Source of the DNA: Flavobacterium sp.
GTDB lineage: Bacteria > Bacteroidota > Bacteroidia > Flavobacteriales > Flavobacteriaceae
Reading direction: 5' to 3'
NCBI GenBank assembly: GCA_017984035.1
Contig: JAGOAF010000024.1
Location: forward strand, 1 to 20,609
Length of the DNA stretch: 20,609 bases
Shown here: piece by piece, positions 14,584 through 20,609 of the stretch
Layout: each line of letters opens with the position of its first letter
Numbering within the stretch: position 1 is the first letter of the stretch
Made by a program: the position numbers and the translations under genes
The notes under the pieces: model-generated
What the model saw: only the letters and a program-made list of their open reading frames with translations
Told to the model about the DNA's origin: nothing
The model's database searches: none

Positions 14584-14862
14584 TTAATCTAATTTGTTTT
14601 TGATGTAGTATTTACCGTCCAATTCGTCATCAAAATCATCAATTTTTACTGGTTTTGGTTTTGGTTTGTTGGCTGCCGCTTTCTTTTTCCACATTTCGAA
14701 TTTTTCTGCGGGCATTTTCTTTTTCATTATTTCTAAAACCTCTTTTTCAACTAAGCCAAATTCTTTTTTAATAATTTCAAAAGGGTTTCTTTCTTCTAGG
14801 GCTAAAGTCATCAATTTTTCCGTCTCTTCCCAACTTAATTCTTTACGGCTACTCTTTTTCAT
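14584..14862 (-). CDS. DUF2805 / TIGR03643-like small protein
   Basis: A 92-residue cytoplasmic protein, very basic in the middle. The conserved core (about 8-60) reads LSWEETEKLMTLALEERNPF, then a helix-turn-like EIIKKEFGLVEKEVLEIMKK and FEMWKKKA, which fits the DUF2805/TIGR03643 family of unknown function. A proline-lysine linker (KPKPKPVK) and an acidic tail (DDFDDELDGKYY) follow. The helical core resembles a small DNA-binding fold, but nothing proves binding. I chose the ATG at 14862; the ATG at 14880 would add six residues of no evident conservation. The 107 bp upstream (14863-14969) are AT-rich with no clear element. Confidence 0.82.
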   Translation of the reverse strand: MKKSSRKELSWEETEKLMTLALEERNPFEIIKKEFGLVEKEVLEIMKKKMPAEKFEMWKKKAAANKPKPKPVKIDDFDDELDGKYYIKNKLD

Positions 14863-14969
14863 CGGATGAAAATAATTCAAATAGTTTTATTAGTGTTATG
14901 TTTATATTGGTTGATTTAAAATCAGTTATCAATATTAATAAAAAAAATAATTAGTTCTATAATCGCACT

Positions 14970-15782
14970 TTACTTTTTTTTCTGAAAGGGTATTTTTAAT
15001 AAATTCTTCAAATTATTATGCTCTTCAGGTTGCATATGCGTATCCACTCCAAAGACAATTTCTTCTCTTGGCATTATCATAAAAGTACCAAACAACCGGT
15101 CCCAAATAGAGAAAATATTGCCGTAATTACTATCAGTGTAAGGCATTACATAATGATGGTGTACTTTATGCATATCTGGTGATACTATGAAATAGCTTAA
15201 AAATAAATCCACTTTTTTAGGCAAAGCAATATTGGCATGATTGAATTGGGTAGCTATCACTGAAAGTGTTTGGTATAAAAACACGAGCCACATTGGGCTT
15301 CCAACTACAAATACGCCTAGGGTAGTAAAGGCAAAACGAATCACACTTTCGCCAGGATGATGACGGTTTGCTGTAGTAGTATCAATCCAAGTGTCGGTAT
15401 GGTGAATCAAATGAAAACGCCAAAATAGTTTTACTTTATGTTCAACCAGATGCACTAAATAAGCTCCAATTAAATCCAATAAAAGTAATCCAATCAAAGA
15501 ATACAATCCGATAGGCATTTCGGGTAGCCATTGTAAAATCCCAAAATTATTATTCACTGACCAATCCGCTACTTGTAGTAACAGGAAAGCCAAACAAAAA
15601 TTAACAATTATGGTTGTTAGTGTAAAGAAGATATTTATTCCTGCATGTTGCCATCTACGGTATTTGAAATTAAACAACGGATATGCATTTTCAATGAGCC
15701 AGAAAAAAGTAATTCCGCCTACTAATATTAAGCTTCTGTGTGAAGAGGGAATAGTCGAAAAATAATCAATAATGTTTTGCAT
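14970..15782 (-). CDS. Fatty acid hydroxylase / sterol desaturase family membrane protein
   Basis: A 270-residue integral membrane di-iron oxygenase. Several membrane segments (for example TIIVNFCLAFLLLQV and LIGLLLLDLIGAYLVH). The histidine clusters of the family are present: HLVEH, FHLIHHTDTW, NRHHPGES, and HKVHHHYVMPYTD near the end. It would hydroxylate or desaturate a lipid chain or ring in the inner membrane; bacterial members act on carotenoids, fatty acids or sphingolipids, so the substrate is open. A TTG at 15803 extends the frame, but it overlaps a perfect -7 box (15801-15808), so the ATG at 15782 is the start. It follows the AlkB-like gene by 31 bp. Confidence 0.9.
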   Translation of the reverse strand: MQNIIDYFSTIPSSHRSLILVGGITFFWLIENAYPLFNFKYRRWQHAGINIFFTLTTIIVNFCLAFLLLQVADWSVNNNFGILQWLPEMPIGLYSLIGLLLLDLIGAYLVHLVEHKVKLFWRFHLIHHTDTWIDTTTANRHHPGESVIRFAFTTLGVFVVGSPMWLVFLYQTLSVIATQFNHANIALPKKVDLFLSYFIVSPDMHKVHHHYVMPYTDSNYGNIFSIWDRLFGTFMIMPREEIVFGVDTHMQPEEHNNLKNLLKIPFQKKK

Positions 15783-15800
15783 ATTGGAATGATTTGAATC

Positions 15801-15808
15801 CAAATATA
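15801..15808 (-). promoter_or_regulatory. Candidate -7 box for the fatty acid hydroxylase gene
   Basis: The minus strand reads TATATTTG, an exact TAnnTTTG match, 18 bp before the ATG at 15782. The -33 site is weak (TTCG at 15830-15827). A perfect 18-bp inverted repeat abuts it upstream. Confidence 0.5.
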
Positions 15809-15826
15809 AACAATTATTTAATTGTT
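15809..15826. repeat. 18-bp palindrome in the promoter spacer, overlapping the AlkB-like stop codon
   Basis: On the minus strand AACAATTA-AA-TAATTGTT: two 8-bp arms around 2 bp. It fills the space between the -7 box and the -33 position of the hydroxylase promoter and covers the last codons and stop of the AlkB-like gene. As RNA it could also fold as a 7-bp stem with a 4-nt loop. Candidate operator. Confidence 0.4.
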
Positions 15827-16422
15827 CGAAAAGTTAAATTAATACGAGTTTCAGTGGGTTTTGCTGTCTTTGGGATTTGGTGTTTCCAAAAATGTTGGGT
15901 AGTTCCTTTCATCAGTAAGAGGCTACCGTGTTCTAATGTAATGCTCTTTTTAGCTTCGGTTATGGTATTGTGCTTGAGTTGAAAAACCCGTTCAGCTCCA
16001 AGACTAAGTGAGGCAATTATTGGATTGGGACCTAATTCTTTTTCATTATCGGCATGCCAACCGTTACTGTCTTTTCCATCACGGTATTGATTGAGTAATA
16101 CAGAGGTGAATTCACATGCTGTTCTAGCTTCGAGGTAGTGTTTTATTTTTTGCAAAAGGCTATTCCAAGGATGTGGCTGCATCGTTATATTGGAATAAGA
16201 GTAGGGTTTTCCTTCATTGCCATACAATGCCGTTAAACGTGGTTGTGGATGGGTTTTGCCAAAAACGGTGATATTATCTTGTTGCCAGTTTATTTTTTGA
16301 AGCAATTCAGTATAGATACTATCTGCTTGTTCTTTGTCAAAAAACTGAGGGTAATAAACAATTTCAGCATCTGGCAAGTCGAGTGTAAGGGGTTCCGAAT
16401 TGAAATGGAATAGGGACTCCAA
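15814..16422 (-). CDS. AlkB-like 2-oxoglutarate/Fe(II) dioxygenase
   Basis: A 202-residue dioxygenase likely to reverse alkylation damage on nucleic acid bases. The iron ligands are H123 and D125 (WHADNEKELG) and H181 (FWKHQIPKT); R193 and R199 (RINLTFR) are the 2-oxoglutarate and AlkB-type arginines. ALYG, VLLNQYRDGKDSNGWH and ASLSLGAERVFQLKH are standard AlkB family blocks. No ATG precedes the conserved region; the first internal Met is residue 81, so the TTG at 16422 is the only sensible start. It lies 4 nt after the stop of the EamA gene, which suggests translational coupling. The AlkB2/3-like group fits; which lesion it repairs is not visible. Confidence 0.92.
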   Translation of the reverse strand: MESLFHFNSEPLTLDLPDAEIVYYPQFFDKEQADSIYTELLQKINWQQDNITVFGKTHPQPRLTALYGNEGKPYSYSNITMQPHPWNSLLQKIKHYLEARTACEFTSVLLNQYRDGKDSNGWHADNEKELGPNPIIASLSLGAERVFQLKHNTITEAKKSITLEHGSLLLMKGTTQHFWKHQIPKTAKPTETRINLTFRTIK

Positions 16423-16426
16423 TGGG

Positions 16427-17320
16427 CTAATTTTTTTTATAATTAATATTCATGATGACAATAGCTAGTATGATCAAAACTATCCCTATCCATTGCCAAG
16501 TATTGATATTCTCATTCAAAAGGAAGTACGCCATCAATACCGAAACCGGGAGTTCCAAAGCCGATACGATACTCCCTAAACCAATTCCAGTTAGTGGAAA
16601 GCCTAAATTAAATAATAAAGGTGGGATAATTGTACCGAAAAGCGCTAGGACAATTCCCCATTTGGCAAAAATTTCGAAATTAAAATCGCCTGTTTGAGTA
16701 GCGAATGCAAATCCAAAGACAATTACGGCACCTCCTAACAACATGAACAAGCTGCGTTGTGCCGATGAGACATTAATTCCCACTCGATTTGCGGTAAACA
16801 TAGTAGTGGTAAAAGAAGCTGCGGATAATAGTCCAAGTACAATACCGCGCCAATCTGTCCCCAATTTATTTTCGATTATGTTTGTTGCTAATGCCGTTCC
16901 TACAAGTACCACAAAAACCGAAATGATTTTTTGAGTGGATGGTATTTTTTTTTCGAGAAGCATTTCAAACAATACGCCCATCCAAACCGTTTGCATTAAG
17001 AGTACAATTGCGATTGAAACAGGAATGTATTTTACAGCCAAATAATAAAAAACACTCGTCATACCAAGTGAAGTTCCAGCGACCATTAGTTGGATTATGG
17101 TTTTGGCTGAAGCCGTGTTCGCTTGATTTTTACTTTTAAATTTTTGAATTGTATTGACAAGTACAATTCCTATTATACCATATATAAATTGTGCAACAGT
17201 CACTTCGGGAGTGGTAAACCCTTCCGAATAAGCTATTTTTACAAAAGTAGCTAACATGCCATAGCTAGAGGCTCCAAGTGCAATCAGGAGTACTCCTTGT
17301 AGTTTAGATTTGCTTGTCAT
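16427..17320 (-). CDS. EamA-type DMT superfamily transporter
   Basis: A 297-residue inner-membrane transporter with about ten membrane helices, made of two EamA repeats (residues about 8-145 and 155-293). LLIALGASSYGMLATFVKIA opens the first repeat and GIVLGLLSAASFTTTMF the second; PLLFNLGFPLTGIGLGSIV and the LNENINTWQWIGIVLII end are typical of drug/metabolite exporters. Substrate unknown. Its ATG follows the DUF2721 stop codon directly (TAAATG, no gap), so the two are probably translated in a coupled way. Confidence 0.93.
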   Translation of the reverse strand: MTSKSKLQGVLLIALGASSYGMLATFVKIAYSEGFTTPEVTVAQFIYGIIGIVLVNTIQKFKSKNQANTASAKTIIQLMVAGTSLGMTSVFYYLAVKYIPVSIAIVLLMQTVWMGVLFEMLLEKKIPSTQKIISVFVVLVGTALATNIIENKLGTDWRGIVLGLLSAASFTTTMFTANRVGINVSSAQRSLFMLLGGAVIVFGFAFATQTGDFNFEIFAKWGIVLALFGTIIPPLLFNLGFPLTGIGLGSIVSALELPVSVLMAYFLLNENINTWQWIGIVLIILAIVIMNINYKKN

Positions 17321-17731
17321 TTAATTGATTTGTTTTTTTTCCATATCGGATAAATCGCTCAAATGCAATCGTAACGCATTGACCGAAATACTGATTTCCC
17401 AAAAAGACAAACCTAACGAAATTAACAAACTCAATAAACTCAATCCAAAGAAATAGATGCTGATTGTTTGTTCATCAAAGAACAGAAGCAACATAGCAAA
17501 AACAGATAAAAACAAACACAGTACTCCTGCCATTTGCATGTATCGAATTAAGGTGAGACGCAGGTTGAGGTTTTTGATTTCCAATAAAATCATGCTATTC
17601 TCTTTTTCTTTGTATACCTTTTTAAGCCCCCGAATAATACTCGCAATAGTTAAGAATCGATTGGTGTAAGCTAAAAGAATTAACGAGGTTGCTGAAAAAA
17701 GCAAGGCAGGAGTTCCAATTTCTAAAGTCAT
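17321..17731 (-). CDS. DUF2721 family membrane protein
   Basis: A 136-residue inner-membrane protein. The N-terminal segment TPALLFSATSLILLAYTNRF is the hallmark of DUF2721; a short polar stretch (about 33-60, IRGLKKVYKEKEN) and two more hydrophobic segments (about 66-86 and 90-112) follow, giving three membrane helices and a charged C-terminal tail. Function unknown. It is the first gene of the minus-strand cluster leading to the EamA transporter, AlkB-like enzyme and hydroxylase. Confidence 0.88.
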   Translation of the reverse strand: MTLEIGTPALLFSATSLILLAYTNRFLTIASIIRGLKKVYKEKENSMILLEIKNLNLRLTLIRYMQMAGVLCLFLSVFAMLLLFFDEQTISIYFFGLSLLSLLISLGLSFWEISISVNALRLHLSDLSDMEKKQIN

Positions 17732-17834
17732 AATACTATGAATGTTGTTTCTGAAAGCAAAGTTCGGTATTCTTTGTCATAATTTTAATTTTTTTATCAA
17801 TAACTTACGTATCGTATTGTAACAAAATAGTAGG

Positions 17835-17849
17835 TCTTTAGACTAAAGA
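17835..17849. promoter_or_regulatory. 15-bp palindrome upstream of the outer-membrane beta-barrel gene
   Basis: TCTTTAG-A-CTAAAGA: two perfect 7-bp arms around one base, flanked by GG and CC, 20 bp before the ATG at 17869. A one-base centre suits a dimeric repressor site better than an RNA hairpin. It occupies the place where a -7 box would be for the TTG at 17817-17819, and no TAnnTTTG is visible there. The rest of the 137-bp gap to DUF2721 shows nothing else clear. Confidence 0.45.
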
Positions 17850-17868
17850 ACCAAACGAAATTAATATA

Positions 17869-19974
17869 ATGAAAAAGATTTTTATTTTACAAGCCTTATT
17901 TTTCGGTTCAGTTCTTCAACTTGCTGCTCAAGAGAATGCAAAAAAAGCAGAAGAACTAAAAGAAGTTACGATCACCAAAACTAAGAAAGCGATAGAGCAA
18001 CGTGCTGATCGTACCATTTTTGATTTTGCCAATCAACCGAGTTTGAGTTCTGGTTCGGTTTTAGAAGGATTGAAAAAATTACCAGGGTTAATAGCTTCAG
18101 ATATAGCAGGAATGATGTACCAAGGGAAACAGTTGGACGTATATATGGACGGACGTCCGTTGAATATTTCTTCGAATGAATTGAACGGATTTCTAGAAGG
18201 AATGCCTGCCAATGCAATTGAAAAAATTGAGATCATAACGCAACCAGGAGCTGAATTTCCAGCTACTTCAGGAGGAGCAATTTTAAACATAATCACCAAT
18301 AAAAATGCGAAGAATTTTTTAAGTGCTACGTATACTAACAGTACAAATATTACTAATTACGATCATTTGCGATGGAGAGTAAACAATAGTGTTTTATTAA
18401 ATGCTAAGAACAAATATTTCGGATGGCAGTTGAATATGGGGCAAAATTACAGAGAAAGTGCCATGTGGAGTTCTTTTGTTAATGATGTTATAGGTGGTAC
18501 ACGACTTCTTTCTACTACAGATTCTGACCGAACGAATCGAACTAATTTTGTAAAATCTGCAGTTACCTTTGATTTAAAAAAAGACCGTTTGTTGTTGAAC
18601 TATGATGTAAACTACAATAATAACGGAAGTGAAACACAATCGAAAGGACCTGGATTTTCTACTCAAGATGCTTCTAATTCTAAAGGATGGAGACAAGATG
18701 CTGTAGCGACCTATCAAAAACGTTTTGAGGATAAAACTAAAAAATTAGATTTTAGATTCAATTTTAATCGCAATCAAAATGATTTTGTATTGAACTCTTT
18801 AGGGAATTCTTTGCCAATATTGGACAATTCTTCTGATCAAAAATTCTACAATTTCAAATTTGATTATTCGCAACCGATTGCTTTTTCAGATGAAGGAAAA
18901 ATAAGTTTTGGAAGTTTGCACGAAGGGTTGTCTTTTGAAACTCAAAATAGAGGAGTGACTAATTTGGATTACCAAAGAAAAACTACAGCAGGTTATTTTG
19001 AATTGCAAACGAAGTTCAAAAGTATGAGTTTTATTGTAGGAGGTAGAGCTGAAGATTATAGCATTTCTGGAAAAGCTAATAATACCGAGTTAACACCATT
19101 CAAACAGTTTCGATTTTTTCCAAATGCCAGCGCACAGTATAATTTTAATAAGGCGGTTTTTTTTAATTTGAATTACAATAAGAAAATTACGTTACCAAGT
19201 ACCTCTGCGTTGAATCCAAACAATACCAGTTATCAAAATCCCAATATTAACAACACAGGGAACCCTAATTTGCAACCCACCATTTTTGACAACTATGAAG
19301 TGAAGTTGAGCGCTTATGATTATGCATTTATTGGCTATTCTGTAAGTTCGGCTAAGAATCAAGTGATTCAGAGAGTGAATTTGAATTCCAATGTGGTGAC
19401 CAATACCAATGAAAATATTCCTGAGTTGAAAGTACATAATTTCAATATCGGAATGCCAATTCCGTATATGTTGTTTACCAAAGGTCTAGCAGAGACAATG
19501 AAAATGAATGTCAATCCAGATGAGATGAACTTTCTCTTTGTGTATGCCGCCTATCAGTTGCACCAAATTCCAGCTATAGAAACCAAAGGTTTTTGGGTAT
19601 ATAATTTGATGTCACAGTTGGTGTTGCCAAGTAAAATTAAGTTCGTAACCAACTTTAGTTACATCACAGCCAAAGGGAATTACTATTATTTTATTGCTAA
19701 TAAGCCGTTCAATAACACGGTCGATTTGTCATTATCTAAAAAATTCTTAAAAGATCAATTGTCCATTTCGGTTAATGCGGATGATATTTTCAACTCGAAC
19801 CGATTTGTGTTCAACTCTTATAACACGTCGCTGTTATTGAGTAACAAAATGGATTCGCGTCGTTTTGGATTTAGTATCAATTATAAGATTCCAACTAAGA
19901 ATAAATTGGCCAGAGAAACCCCAATTTTATTGAACAAGGATAAAAAAGAAGAAACCGGAATAATCGGAAACTAA
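17869..19974 (+). CDS. Outer-membrane beta-barrel family protein with TonB-receptor-like plug
   Basis: A 701-residue outer-membrane protein. Signal peptide about residues 1-20 (LQLAAQ cut). Then a plug domain (about 28-143): ELKEVTITKTKKAIEQRADR, VLEGLKKLPGL, DVYMDGRPLNISSNELNGFL, and EKIEIITQPGAEFPATSGGA, a TonB-receptor plug signature. The rest is a large barrel of alternating strands, for example FFPNASAQYNFNKAVFFNLN. It resembles the Bacteroidetes outer membrane beta-barrel family (OMP_b-brl_3 type). It lacks the N-terminal carboxypeptidase-regulatory domain of many relatives and no SusD partner follows. A polar tail of about 25 residues (KNKLARETPILLNKDKKEE) ends it. Ligand unknown; uptake via TonB is inference. 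Confidence 0.9.
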   Translation: MKKIFILQALFFGSVLQLAAQENAKKAEELKEVTITKTKKAIEQRADRTIFDFANQPSLSSGSVLEGLKKLPGLIASDIAGMMYQGKQLDVYMDGRPLNISSNELNGFLEGMPANAIEKIEIITQPGAEFPATSGGAILNIITNKNAKNFLSATYTNSTNITNYDHLRWRVNNSVLLNAKNKYFGWQLNMGQNYRESAMWSSFVNDVIGGTRLLSTTDSDRTNRTNFVKSAVTFDLKKDRLLLNYDVNYNNNGSETQSKGPGFSTQDASNSKGWRQDAVATYQKRFEDKTKKLDFRFNFNRNQNDFVLNSLGNSLPILDNSSDQKFYNFKFDYSQPIAFSDEGKISFGSLHEGLSFETQNRGVTNLDYQRKTTAGYFELQTKFKSMSFIVGGRAEDYSISGKANNTELTPFKQFRFFPNASAQYNFNKAVFFNLNYNKKITLPSTSALNPNNTSYQNPNINNTGNPNLQPTIFDNYEVKLSAYDYAFIGYSVSSAKNQVIQRVNLNSNVVTNTNENIPELKVHNFNIGMPIPYMLFTKGLAETMKMNVNPDEMNFLFVYAAYQLHQIPAIETKGFWVYNLMSQLVLPSKIKFVTNFSYITAKGNYYYFIANKPFNNTVDLSLSKKFLKDQLSISVNADDIFNSNRFVFNSYNTSLLLSNKMDSRRFGFSINYKIPTKNKLARETPILLNKDKKEETGIIGN

Positions 19975-19976
19975 AT

Positions 19977-20008
19977 AAAAAACCCTGCTAGATACTAGCA
20001 GGGTTTTT
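19977..20008. terminator. Strong bidirectional terminator between the beta-barrel gene and htpG
   Basis: CCCTGCTAG (19983-19991) pairs perfectly with CTAGCAGGG (19995-20003) around the loop ATA, with A-run before and five T after, so it serves both convergent genes. Confidence 0.93.
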
Positions 20009-20027
20009 CTTTTATACGAAGTTCGTA

Positions 20028-20609
20028 TTATTTAAGGATGTCAAAACTACGTTTCACAAAAGCGGTTAAAGCTTCTCCTTTTAATAAGTTTTGAGACAAT
20101 TTAGCCAAGTCTAAGGCTTGTTTGATTAAGCTTTCTTGAGCGGTTTTGTCTTCGGTTTTCAAAATAGTGGTAGCTAAATCCGAATTGGTGTTCACTACTA
20201 AGTTGTACATTTCTGGCATATTGCCCATGCCAAACATTCCACCGCCAGACTGACTCATTTCTTTCATTCTACGCATGAATTCGGGTTGCGTAATTATAAA
20301 TGGTGCTGACTGACTGTCTAAAGCTTCCAATTGTACCGTGTAGTTTTGTTTTGGAACAATCGTTTCTACTACTGTTTTTAAACTGGTTTGTTCTTCTTCA
20401 GACAATTTAGAAATCGCAGTATCTTCTTTCTTGATTAAATTGTCAATGTGATCTGCATCAACACGCACAAAACTAATCTCACTATTGTCGCCTTCAATCT
20501 TTTGGATCAGGTGCGAAATAATTGGCGAATCCAATAACAACACTTCGTATCCTTTTTCTTTGGCAATTTCGATGTACGAATGTTGAGCTTCTTTATTGTT
20601 AGCATACAA
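20028..20609 (-). CDS. htpG: HtpG (Hsp90 chaperone), C-terminal part, cut by window edge
   Basis: The last 193 codons of bacterial Hsp90, an ATP-dependent cytoplasmic chaperone; the gene starts beyond the right edge. LYANNKEAQHSYIEIAKEKG and EVLLLDSPIISHLIQKIEG belong to the end of the middle domain; from about residue 85 on is the C-terminal dimerisation domain (AISKLSEEEQTSLKTVVETI, PAFIITQPEFMRRMKEM-type region, then a glycine-methionine stretch SGGGMFGMGNMPEMYNLVVN). The end FVKRSFDILK is typical. The ATPase domain cannot be checked here. First codon in view is TTG for an internal leucine, not a start. Confidence 0.95.
   Translation of the reverse strand: MYANNKEAQHSYIEIAKEKGYEVLLLDSPIISHLIQKIEGDNSEISFVRVDADHIDNLIKKEDTAISKLSEEEQTSLKTVVETIVPKQNYTVQLEALDSQSAPFIITQPEFMRRMKEMSQSGGGMFGMGNMPEMYNLVVNTNSDLATTILKTEDKTAQESLIKQALDLAKLSQNLLKGEALTAFVKRSFDILK

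Noticed and set aside
15783..15803. TTG start for the fatty acid hydroxylase at 15803
   Set aside because: It overlaps the TATATTTG promoter box, so a transcript would begin downstream of it; the ATG at 15782 fits.
19192..19437. Minus-strand 81-codon frame within the beta-barrel gene
   Set aside because: It is antisense to a clear outer-membrane barrel with no promoter or recognisable motif.
1..20609. CRISPR array, insertion sequence, phage, toxin-antitoxin or defence island
   Set aside because: No regularly spaced repeats, transposase, integrase, terminal repeats or defence-type domains were seen; all long frames match housekeeping or common Flavobacteriaceae families.

Overview
The window looks like a chromosomal segment of a low-GC Bacteroidetes bacterium, most likely a Flavobacterium or close relative. 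The grounds are AT-rich DNA, starts without Shine-Dalgarno sequences, repeated -7 boxes of the Bacteroidetes form TAnnTTTG, and proteins typical of Flavobacteriaceae (a 731-residue RecQ, a B-then-A methionine sulfoxide reductase lipoprotein, a DUF4369 lipoprotein, a plug/barrel outer-membrane protein). I found no insertion sequence, phage gene, CRISPR array, toxin-antitoxin pair or defence island. It reads as core genome, so the findings concern unusual versions of known genes and small DNA elements.

Left part (1-6456): a tight minus-strand run kdsD > tatC > AhpD-like protein > lptB (only its first 17 codons are inside). It joins Kdo precursor synthesis and LPS export to twin-arginine export. 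Divergent from it is recQ, whose zinc-finger cysteines are all missing. A short unknown protein on the minus strand diverges from a large FAD-dependent dehydrogenase.

Middle (6457-10853): a secreted GH130 glycosidase and a secreted MsrB-MsrA fusion on the minus strand, then a plus-strand operon of isopentenyl-diphosphate isomerase, a pterin synthase with the eukaryotic PTPS signature, and a Bcp/PrxQ peroxiredoxin. A small helical protein with its own promoter, a tRNA-Thr(UGU) with a textbook Bacteroidetes promoter, and two tandem terminators follow.

Right part (10854-17731): minus-strand genes for a DUF4369 lipoprotein, an M61 peptidase with a PDZ-like end, an alpha/beta hydrolase and a DUF2805 protein, then a packed cluster of DUF2721 membrane protein > EamA transporter > AlkB-like dioxygenase > fatty acid hydroxylase/sterol desaturase.

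Right end (17732-20609): an outer-membrane beta-barrel protein on the plus strand behind a palindromic element, a strong bidirectional terminator, and the C-terminal third of HtpG on the minus strand, cut by the window edge.
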